From Monoraphidium neglectum (taxonomy: Eukaryota > Chlorophyta > Chlorophyceae > Sphaeropleales > Selenastraceae), in contig NW_014013150.1 of assembly GCF_000611645.1 (NCBI RefSeq), forward strand, positions 2,844-26,631: DNA of 23,788 bases. Reading direction: 5' to 3'. Below the pieces are notes generated by a model, which saw only the letters and a program-made list of their open reading frames with translations, searched no databases and was not told where the DNA came from. The first letter of the stretch is position 1. Every line of letters starts with the position of its first letter. The position numbers were made by a program, and so were the translations under genes. This document shows, one piece after another, positions 1 to 9,066 of the stretch.

Positions 1-721
1 CCCGCCGATCACGACGTTATGCACCCCGCTCTCGCCTTTGCACACCTGGTGCTCACCCTCAGCAGCCGCGGCGCCGCCGCGGCCGGACACGTCGCTGGAC
101 GCTGCCTTGGCCCTGCAGGTCCACTCTGATGAGGTGGACCGCCTTTGTGAGCATTGCGCACCGGCAAGGCGCCTGTTGGCAGGGGATTTGGCATCAGCGC
201 GCTTATCGGCAGGGGCAGTTGGGCTTTTATTGGCAGCGCGGCCCGGCTGTTATTGGCAGAGCGGCTGTCGGTAGGGCAACAGGGTTGACCGGAGCCAGTT
301 GGCTGTGTTGGGCAGCAAAGGAAATTTGACACAACAGCAGCCGCGGCAGCAGGTCGGCTGCAGCACTGTGCAGGCGCTACAGCGGGGCCGCCATTTGCTC
401 AACTGGGCGGCTGCACACATCAAGGCCGTGCTGGCCTGAGCTATGTCGCTGCGCTGGCAATCAAAGCGGCTGCGGCTCTGGCATGAAAGGTGCCATTGCC
501 TGCCTGCCGGCTGCAGTCAGCAGGCCTCCAGACCCCACGCCATGCCCTCACGTGAATGGGCCACTCCTGACGCCGTTGCCCGCCTGATGGCCACCAACGC
601 GCCCAGGCGGCCACAAACCCCCTGACGTGTCGGTGGCGAGCGACCTGGATGCACTCATCCGCACACAGCTCTCGGGGTCGAGGCTCTGCCAGGTGGGGTT
701 GGCAAGGCCAGCCGGGATCGT
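1..721. other. Upstream region without a provable gene
   Basis: No reading frame here looks like a protein I recognise. A short stretch around 118-160 (+) reads like protein (LQVHSDEVDRLCE) and could be an upstream exon of the OTU gene, but I cannot connect it by splice phase. Four degenerate copies of a TTRTYGGCAG-like motif occur between about 169 and 264. The remainder is GC-rich with no other structure that I see. Confidence 0.4.
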
Positions 722-728
722 TATATAA
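722..728 (+). promoter_or_regulatory. TATA box (TATATAA)
   Basis: TATATAA stands out in GC-rich surroundings. It is followed 45 bases later by an ATG at 773 that opens a frame with a hydrophobic, signal-peptide-like start. That frame differs from the OTU exon, so either this is the OTU gene's promoter with an unresolved small intron between 773 and 944, or the match is fortuitous. Confidence 0.4.
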
Positions 729-944
729 GGCAGCAGCCGCACTTGGTGCGCGACAGCCCCCTCGCTTGCGACATGCAGGCGGCCTTATCGTTGTTTGTGG
801 CTCTGTCAGCCTGTTCGCTGCCGGCGATTACAGTCGCATGCACACTCCCGTACCCCGAGGCACGTCCGCTGCCCGACAACCTGCCCAAGCTGTCAAGCAA
901 ACCCTTGCCGCCGTGCCCCGCCACGCTCCCGTGCCTGCCGACAG

Positions 945-2386
945 CTGGTTCCGCGGCTCAACCCGGTGCGCCCCAGTGCGCTGAGCGGCTGGGGCAGGAG
1001 CCGCGACCGCGACCGGCTGCTGCACCGCCTGGCATTCTACGGGCTGTGCGAGAAGGAGGTCCAAGGGGACGGCAACTGCCAGGTAGCTGCGCTTTTGGAA
1101 CTCTAAGCGTGCCAACCTCGCATGGCCTGTGTGTTGCAGTGGTTGTCGGTGGGTGTTGGATGCTGCATTGCGCCGTTGTGAGTTGCAATGCAAGGTGGGC
1201 TGTGATGAAAGACGCGTGAGGTTGTTTTTGGGGTTGTCGCAGCAGCTGTAGAGCTGTTCAGGAGCTAGCAGCCACCCATGATTGTGGCAAAGTCAGGCAA
1301 GGCTTTCAGATACTCAATCGGCAAAGTTGCGCTTCACGACGTTTCCATCCAAAAGTATAATTGTCGTTCGACTGCCCCATGACTGCCTTCCCTAGTTCCG
1401 GGCCCTCAGTGACCAGCTGTACCGCAGCCCAGACCACCACGCGGCAGTGCGCGCCCGCGTCTGCCAGCAGCTGCACATGCACCCGGGGCGGTACAGCGGC
1501 TATGTCACCGAGCCGTACGGCCCCTACATCGCCGGCATGGCGCGGCTGGGCACATGGGGCGACCATGTGACGCTGCAGGCGGCAGGTGGGTGGGGCACCA
1601 CAATGAGCTTCGGGGCTGGGTGCGGCTGTGAGTGCCGGGGTGCTGGCGGGTGCGTGGCTGCCTTCTGACTCGCACGGCAAAACATCAGGGTGAAGAAATG
1701 CTGGACGCCAAACCGCTGCGGTTGTGAGACTGCTAACTACAACCGCCCGTCAGGTCTTCACTGCCACCAGGATATGGCACTCTGCTTCCAACCCCTAGTT
1801 ATCACGCCTCCCCCATGGTCTGGCCACATCCCGCAGCTGATGCGTGGGGCATCAAGATCTTTGTGATAACGTCGTTCCTTGAAAACTGTGTCATTGCCAT
1901 CGACCCCGTCCAAGAGAACCCCGCCTTTGTTGCACGCGCCCTGCACCTGAGCTTTTGGGCAGAGGTGCGGGTCACTGGGCTGCCAGTATGCGTAGGGCTG
2001 GGGAGAGGGGTTCGGCGGCGATGGTGGCCACGTGCCCTGGGGCAGCATGCTTGATGGGTCGCATGGGCCCGTCACCCCAATCCACAAGGGTCCATAACCT
2101 ACCTCGCTCTTCATGTGTATTTGCGCACCAACACACAGCCGCATACAACCAAACTTTGACACACACGGCTGCACGCACACAAACACAAACACCCACACAC
2201 AGGTCACCACATATATCCACGTTTTCACACATGCACATCGCCTCCCCCATCCGCCAGGTGCACTACAACTCTGTGTATCCCGCCGGCGAGAAGGCCCGCC
2301 GCTCCCCGCGGGACCTGCTGCCCCGGGGCCTGCGGGGCGTCCTGGACGCAGGCAGGGACGTGGCCGCCAAGATCATCCCGGGGTGA
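945..2386 (+). CDS. OTU-family cysteine protease (deubiquitinase type), four exons
   Basis: Exons are 945-1082, 1396-1585, 1837-1964 and 2258-2386, joined in phase with GT-AG introns, and end in TGA. The product is at least 194 residues and is essentially one OTU domain. The catalytic Asp-Cys block reads GDGNCQFRALSDQLY across the first intron (Asp about 42, Cys about 45). The middle reads GTWGDHVTLQAAADAWGIKI, and the C-terminal catalytic His lies in AEVHYNSVYP (about residue 154). OTU proteases remove ubiquitin from proteins; these intact residues imply an active enzyme, probably cytosolic or nuclear. The tail after the domain is short and basic. The first exon has no ATG in its frame, so the start lies in an unseen upstream exon; 945 is chosen because CAG precedes it and the phase is zero. 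The 3' end of the third intron is CA-rich. Confidence 0.88.
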
Positions 2387-2670
2387 CCAGATGTTCTCCC
2401 AGTGCATGTCTCGTCGCCAAACACGAGCGGCGTCACGAGGGTGCCGGGCGACTGGCGCTGGCGTGGCATTCTGAAGGGGGCCAGAGCAGGGTTGCAAGGG
2501 CCGCAGCTGCAGCGGCAACTTAATTTGCTGAGAGGTCTGGGCAACCTGCTACGTATATGTGAGGAATCTTTCTTGTGCGTACGCCAGTCTGTGGCTGCAC
2601 AGCGCTGAGGTGCCGCTGAGAGGCGGCACTCACTGATTGATGGCGCTGTGATGATGCGCCCTGTGTACAG

Positions 2671-2675
2671 TGTAA
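2671..2675 (+). terminator. TGTAA polyadenylation signal of the OTU gene
   Basis: TGTAA lies 285 bases after the OTU stop codon on the same strand. TGTAA is the customary poly(A) signal of Chlamydomonas-type algae, and its place between two convergent genes fits that role. Confidence 0.55.
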
Positions 2676-2800
2676 AGGCCTGGCAGGAAGCTTTAAGCCA
2701 CGTGTACTTCGTGACTCATACAAAGCGAGGGCCCCTATCACAAACGTGATTCACCGGTGTGAGCAGGCTGGGAGCCTGCTGACGTGATCGTTTCTTTCCT

Positions 2801-2805
2801 TTACA
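2801..2805 (-). terminator. TGTAA polyadenylation signal of the Erv1 gene
   Basis: On the minus strand TGTAA occurs 181 bases after the Erv1 TAG stop. It faces the OTU signal at 2671, so the two convergent transcripts would end within about 130 bases of each other. It also supports TAG at 2986 being a true stop. Confidence 0.55.
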
Positions 2806-2985
2806 TGTAGACGAAAACAAAAACGCTGCAGCCGAAAACCAATTCAACAAATGCGCAAAAAGTAAATTGAGACGGAAGGTATTGCAATATGAGGGCTGGG
2901 CGGCCGCCCACAAATCAGAGCGCATCACCGCCAGCGCCAAGCACGGCGCTGGTTCGCCGACCCGCCAATGGGCCAGCGCACCCCC

Positions 2986-4123
2986 CTACCGCCGCCTCGC
3001 GGGCGCCGCCGCGCCGACAGACAGGTCGCAGCTGCTGGCGCCGGTCGCGTCGCAGTCTAGCGGCGCCCATCGGGAGGCGGCGAGGTCGCAGTTGAAGGTG
3101 GGCTTGCCGATGGCGCGGTTGACCGTGTTGTGCGCGCGGCACATCCAGGCCTGGAACTCGTGGCCGCTTGAAACGGCGGGCGGGTCGGCCCTTTGGGAGT
3201 GTGTTGGTTTGTGTTTGGGGAGGGGTGTAGGTGGAAGTGCGGAATAGGCCAAGCTCACGGGCGGGCAGATGGGATCAGGGGTGCTGCGGTCCCTGGCAGC
3301 GTGGACAGGTCCGCCTGCACAACATCATGCGCGCCACTGGACCACGCTGCCCGCCCGCGAGCAATGCCCTCCCCGCTCCTCGTTTTGAGGGCAGGGACTG
3401 CCGTGCAGCCATGGGCGACAGCTGCCCTCAAGGCAGCCGCCAACAGGCACCCACATGCGTCGTCAGCTGCCTGGCGACACCGCCCCCCCCCAAAGCCCTC
3501 TACCGCCCGCCGACCGCGAGTCGATCGCCCCAGCCGTGGTCATCCCCCAGCACCCGTCCTATTTGCCTCCCGCTGCGGCAGGCATCGCGAAAAGGGCCGG
3601 CCCGGCTGACTCACTTGACTATCTCTGAGAAGTGCCGCGCGCAGTCAGCGCAGGGGTAGATCCTCGTCAGCACGTCCATCAGGCTGCGCGCGTCCCGCTG
3701 CTGCTGCCGCGTCGGGCGCTTCGGGAACTGCGCCGCGAGCGTGTGCAGGAACACCCACGTCGCGCGCCCGAGCTCTTCGCGGGTGACGTGCTGGGGTGCC
3801 GCCGCGTGGCGCTCCGCGCGGCGCGGCGGGGCCTCCGCGCCGGCGGAGGCCGTGGGCGCGCGCTGCTGCTTGCCGCCGCCTGCAGTGCCTGTGCGCTGTT
3901 GATGATGGTGGTCAAGCTGCTGCTGGTGTTGATGCTGCTGCTGCTGCTGGTGGTGGTGCTGCCGCTGCTCCTGCTGCTGGTGATGCTGCTGATGTGCCCA
4001 CGGGGGCGACGCCGCAAACCGCTGAATACTCTGCTGGAAGCCTTGCAGGAGGGTGCAGGCTGGCTCGAGGGGGCCCTGCTGCCACCACTGCCGCTGCCGC
4101 TGCGTGTGCTGCGAGGAAGCCAT
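2986..4123 (-). CDS. ERV1: Erv1/ALR-type FAD-linked sulfhydryl oxidase, two exons
   Basis: Exons are 4123-3615 and 3190-2986 with one 424-base GT-AG intron; the junction restores Lys in SEIVKADPP. The predicted protein has 237 residues. Residues about 114-215 form the Erv/ALR helical domain: LGRATWVFLHTLAAQFP (FAD contacts), the redox pair CADC at 158-161, then WMCRAHNTVNRAIGKPTFNC, in which C187 and C204 have the family's CX16C spacing. Such enzymes reoxidise disulfide carriers, typically in the mitochondrial intermembrane space with Mia40. A C-terminal cysteine pair (216 and 224, CX7C) would be the shuttle disulfide; plant Erv1 proteins usually have CX4C there. The N-terminal 110 residues are low complexity, with His/Gln runs at about 44-76 and no clear targeting signal. 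The start is the first ATG in frame; the stop is TAG at 2986-2988. The family call is firm, the N-terminus less so. Confidence 0.9.
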
Positions 4124-4189
4124 TGCCGCGCGCAAAGCCGCTCGTGCGAGGTGCGCAATCGCGAGGCCGTGTCACCCGTGCGGCGGCGA

Positions 4190-4411
4190 CTACTGCGATT
4201 CCTTGGCCGCCGGCTGCACTTGTGGAGGTCGCGTGCTGAGCCTGTCCACCACCGGCCTGAGGCCCTTGTAGCGTGCAAAGTCGAAGATGACCTGCTGCTT
4301 GTCGGGCAGGGTGCCCTGCTGCTTGTGCTTGTAGAGGCTCTGTAAGAAAAAACGGAGGGCGAGACGGATCTCCTCGTGCCTGTGCAGCAGGCCTTGACCC
4401 TTGCTGCTCAT
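4190..4411 (-). CDS. Small unidentified ORF or terminal exon
   Basis: An ATG at 4411 opens 73 codons rich in Lys, Gln, Leu and Arg, including SLYKHKQQGTLPD and VIFDFARYKGLRPVVDRL, ending in TAG. I do not recognise the family. Stops lie just upstream of the ATG. Inside the frame, a long pyrimidine run ending in CTTACAG (about 4340-4350) is an excellent splice acceptor, so the true coding part may be a last exon starting at AGCCTCTAC. It sits between the sulfotransferase gene's stop and the Erv1 ATG, all on the minus strand. It could also be an upstream exon of Erv1, although I found no donor that joins them in phase. The residue pattern looks like real protein, and the opposite strand has no better candidate. 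Confidence 0.4.
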   Translation of the reverse strand: MSSKGQGLLHRHEEIRLALRFFLQSLYKHKQQGTLPDKQQVIFDFARYKGLRPVVDRLSTRPPQVQPAAKESQ

Positions 4412-4707
4412 ATCGGGCTAGATCACGCGTGGTCGGCGTGCGCAAAGACGAGAAAGTGTCGCGTCATACAGGTTGGAGGTCTACTTGTGTTGAAGGATTG
4501 GCCTGGGACGCCTACGCGATCAGCAATGGATGACGCGTGACCCATGCCGACCGCAGTGACTGGTGGGATTGGCGAGGATGCCTTCTGGAAGTCGTTGAGG
4601 ACCGCTGCAACACCACAAAGCAGCGGGTGCACCCGCTGCTGCGCCACAAGGGCGCTGGAAATTTGCCGACAAACATATGCAGGCAGTCCCTGCCTCCCTT
4701 GCGACGG

Positions 4708-4712
4708 TTACA
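4708..4712 (-). terminator. TGTAA, possible poly(A) signal of the glycosyltransferase-sulfotransferase gene
   Basis: On the minus strand TGTAA lies only 34 bases past the TGA stop at 4746-4748. It is the only copy I see before the next minus-strand ORF at 4411. The distance is short for these algae, so this is tentative. Confidence 0.3.
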
Positions 4713-4745
4713 CCCCTTGAGAGCTGCCGGGCATCTCCAGCCCTT

Positions 4746-6982
4746 TCAACAGCTGAGGTGGCCGTCCCCGTCGTCATGGCAGGCGAAGCAGCCAGCATAC
4801 TTCGTGCACTTGAATGCGAACGCAACGTTGTCAAAGTTCTCAATGCCCTCCTTCAGCGGCCGCCGCGTCTGCTTCACTGTCACGGCCAACGCTTTGGGCG
4901 GCGCGGCCGCGACGCCCAGGAACGCCTGGATCCGGCGCGCCGCGCAGCAGCCACCCACGTCACTGGCCCCGCCTGCACCGCTGCGGGTGGCGCCGCCGCC
5001 AACGCCGGCGTCGCCGGTGAACGCGGCGGCGAGCTCGTCGTAGCTGATGCGCAGGACGCTGGCGTGGCCTTGGCCCCCCAACAGAGTGTCGTAGTACACA
5101 TACACCTGTGTGGACAGGGGCGGATGGTGATGTGATGCAGACCACGGGCATGTTGTGTACCCATTGGTGGCTTTGGAGCTGGTGGAAGGGAGTGATGACA
5201 GGGAGAACTCAACTATTTCAGGATTAGCGCGATGCATGCAAGCGCATGTGCACACGTGGGCAGGCCCCCAGCGCATTTCTAAACCATCGCTGTGTTTTGC
5301 GAGCGGAGTGGAAAGAACACTCATGAACGCCTCTTAATGCATGAAGGTTTTATAGAGGAGGACTGGATACCCGGGGACCCACCTGATCATAGTGGGTCAC
5401 GAAGCCCTGAAAGGCGGCCACGTCCACCTCCAAGGGGATCTCGTCCAGCCGCTTGCCGATGTAGGCACCTGTCTGTGGGGCCCCGCGCGAGCAGCAGGGT
5501 GGCTTGGTGAGGGCCAAAGCACCTGTGATGGACCTTGCAAATGTTTCCAGTGGCGGAATTGTCTCAAAGGGCGGCCAATTGTTGCGGCAGCGGCAACAGC
5601 AACGGCAACAGACACGGCAGCAGTCGCAGCACCGGCAGCAGCCAGCTTTCTGTTCATGATTCAAATACCACAGCAGCCCCACACCATCAGCAAACGGCGC
5701 ACGCCGGCCCACAGGGCTTCTGCATTTTGTCACGACCTGACGCTTGCCACGGTGAGTGGCAAGCAAGCGTCAGGCCTGCACTGCGGCTCACCCTCCCCTG
5801 CCGACCTTGTCCGCCCTCAGCTTGGAGGCGTAGACATCCAGGTGGTTGCTGCGCCGCAGCACAATCTTCTTGACGCGCGGGTCCACCAGCAGGCGCTGGA
5901 ACACGGCCGTGGTGGCGCCCTTCCAGTGCTCTGCGGCCAACAGCAACGCGCAGCAAGACGCGAGGCGGCAAGGCGCATGCTAAAATTTGTCGTTGATAGT
6001 GGATCATGCCCGTGTAAGCAAGATCCCCACACACCAAAGTGGGGATAGGAAGGTCTGACCAACTGCAAGAAAGGTCAAAGCAAGCGGCGCAGCTGGCGCT
6101 ACGTAGCTGCTGCCCAGCGCCCTTCCCGCGCACGGCCATTCACCTGGAAAGAGCTTGAAGCCGACGGCCTTGCAGCAGCCCTTGCCGGCCGCCGCTTGCC
6201 CTTGCTCCTCCTCCGTGTGGGGGCGCAGCTGCAGCAGCTCCACCAGGAAGCGCTGGGGGTCCTCGTCCCGCAAGAAGACGTCCCAGTCCCACCCGGGTGA
6301 AGTCTGGAAAAGAGCCTCATTGAAGGAGTAGATCTGAGGGTTATGTGATTGCGGCACGAACAGCAAGCAGGGTGGTGGCATGGGGGGCAAGGTGGATCAC
6401 TGCAACGCATGGGCAACCCGGTGCCACTGACCTTTGCTCCTGCTGGCATGAGCACGGGCACATGCGTGCAATCAAGGGTCAGGCAAGTGTGATTGCATAG
6501 CTGTGCAGGATGGATCTGCCGCACTCTCGCAGCTGCTGAAACCTGACATGTTCAGAGCTCCCAGCTCCCCACCCACAGGCACCTTAGGCGCGCGCGCACC
6601 TTGGCTTCGTTGAAGACCTCGTTGTGCATGAGCACCTGCCCAGGCAGGGCGCGCGGATCACCACAATTGAGCAGAAGCAACAGCAGCAGCGGCAGCGGCG
6701 GCTACGGCGGCGGCAGCAGCAGCAGCAGCAGCAGCAGCTGCTGCGGCTGCTGAACCAGCAGTCATGAGTGCAGTTCAGCCCCCCAGCCCATTGTGAACTT
6801 CTGCAGACAGGTATTGCCACATACAAATGCCGACAGGAATTAAATCTCAAACGATAATTTTCAAAGAAGGCTGATGGACGCCGACTCCGGCGCCCCCAGT
6901 CGCACCTCTGGGTGGTTGTGCAGCATGCCGCACAGCAGGTTGGTGCCGGTCCTCTAGTAGGCCAGCACCACAAACGGCACAG
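4746..6982 (-). other. Domain: carbohydrate-type sulfotransferase
   Basis: The module starts at VPFVVLAY, is interrupted by TAG, and continues RTGTNLLCGMLHNHPE (5'-phosphosulfate loop for PAPS). A 12-codon microexon follows with VLMHNEVFNEAK, holding a candidate catalytic His. Then come KAVGFKLFPEHW, the 3'-phosphate-binding KKIVLRRSNHLDVYASKL, and a C-terminal part with RPLKEGIENFDNV. These are the classic landmarks of PAPS-dependent sulfotransferases. After KYAGCF a short tail rich in Asp and His ends at TGA. Confidence 0.82.
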
Positions 6983-9019
6983 GCCCGTCCTCTGGCAGCG
7001 GTAGCGGCCGCAGGGCCGACAGGTAGTCGCGGCAGAACAGACGCCGATGGTCGATGCGCTGGGAGCGCGCGAACAGCAGCACTGTCGCCGTCAGGAACGA
7101 CCCGGCCAGAGCAAGCGCGCCGGCCGACAGCCTGGACCAGAAAAGCACGCAGCACACGGCGACAGCCCAGCAGACGTTGCGGACGAGAAGGCCGAACTGG
7201 GTCGCCGCGATGTGGTCGCTCTGGCCGTCCATCCAGTCGAAGCAGACGCAGATCTGCGTGAAGCGCAGCCGCGCTAGCTTGCAGCGCAGCCGGACAAGGT
7301 CCTGCACCAGGGCGGGCACCAGCGCCAGCATAGCAATCGCCATGCGGCGTGGCGGCGCAAGGGCCGCGGGCACGCGCGGCAGCACCGACACGACGCCCAG
7401 AGTCAGCTCGACGGCCATGATGGCTGCAGCACAGGCCGCCAGCAGCACCAGCCGCTCCCCCATGCCTCGGCCATCCAGGCCGCCGGCGAGCGGCGGCGCG
7501 CTGACCGCCATGGAGAGCGCGAGCAGCAGTGTCGCCTCGGCCCAGTTGGGCAGCGCGCGGAACGTGGTGTGCGGCAGCGCCTCAAGGCAGAGCACATCGC
7601 CCGAAGCCCAGCCCGCGACCTGGCGCAGCACGCCGCCCCAGAACGGGTGCACCGCCTTCGCCTCAGGCACCGCCACGATGGCTGTATCTTTGTCGGCGGC
7701 GAGCGCCTTGAGCCGCAAGCACAAGTCCACGTCCTCGCCGCCGGCGGTCTTGGGGTAGGCCCCGCTGAACCAGACGGTGTTGTTGCTGCGGCCGGGGACG
7801 CAGAGGTTGGCCGTCACACCCCAGGGCGGGGTGGGCTCGCGGGCCGCGATGGAGACGAAGAAAGTCATCTGGGAGGCCACCTGGAATTTTTGCAAAGCAC
7901 AGGAGGTTTCAAGGTCTTGGCAAACGTAAAACCACAGCGGGGACTACCACTGCCTATGGCGCCTTTTTGCTGTCAAAAGCAAAGACAAGCTCTGCGTCAA
8001 CACCAGCGAGCAAGTCAAAGGAGTCTGTATTGAACGACGTTCACCAATGATGTCAGCTCAGGGCACTCAACCCCCGCATCCCCCGCAAGCATGACCCACC
8101 AGCGCGTGCTGCTGCATGGAGTGTGGCTGTGGCAGCTGGGTCAGGCCGACGAACACCTTGGCGTGGGGATGCCGCAGCGTGGCGCCCAGGTAGGCGTCGA
8201 GCAGCTGCTCGTCAGGCGCCACGTCATCGTCCAGCAGCACGTTCCAGTCCCCAAAGCTCTGCGCCATTCCCGGATTGCGCGCGTCGCTGGCGCCCATGTT
8301 GGCGAGCTGCACGTACACGCGCACGAGGTGGTTTGGGCTCCAATCCTGCAGCGCCTGCACATCTGCCAGCGCGGGCGAGGAGGGGTCGTCGACGACGACG
8401 AGCGTGTGCAGCGACGCGCGGGCGGCGGGCGACGTGCGCAGCTGGGTGATGCGGCGCAGGGCGCCAAGGTTGCACCTGTGAGGGGTGTGGGTGGGTTTGA
8501 TTGGGCTTGCTTGCGTGGAGGCTGGTGAATTGTTTTGTTCCGACAGAGGCGGCGGTGCCGGGATGGGTCCCCTTCTAGGGTCGGTGGAGACTGGCCATCA
8601 GGATGGGGCTGGGGTGGTGCTGTCCATTGCGGTTGCGTATGGTTGAACACAGTAGCCTGTGACTGGACAGGAGGCTTGAGCCTCAAGATTTGCAGCAGCC
8701 ATGCTCAGCCAGCCACCCTGAAAGCTGCGCACAGGGACGACCCCCCTACCAACCTGTAGGTCGGCACGACCACGCTGAGGCAGCGCAGCTGGCGCCCAGC
8801 AGCCGCTGGGCCCAGCGCATGCCCCAGCACCGCGATTGCATCTGACAGCAGAGCGTCCCGCCAAGGCGCCCCCTGCTTGCAGTAGCGTGCAGTCCCGAGG
8901 CCACCGACGCCGTTGATGAGGCTTGCCGAGGGCGCGAAGACGCTAGCACCCCACCTGCAAAGGAACGGGAGGTAGAAAGTGTGGCAGCATGATATTTGTG
9001 TCCAGGCGTTTGCTTATAA

Positions 9020-9066
<47 letters not shown>

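Noticed and set aside
743..1219. 158-codon plus-strand ORF beginning with a signal-peptide-like sequence
   Set aside because: It overlaps the OTU exon in another frame, and the OTU frame carries the catalytic motif. Its first 60 codons might still be an upstream exon, but no donor fits.
3632..4345. 237-codon plus-strand ORF with a long Leu/Val run, looking like a membrane protein
   Set aside because: It is the antisense of the Erv1 His/Gln (CAC/CAG) tract; Erv1 on the minus strand has clear family motifs.
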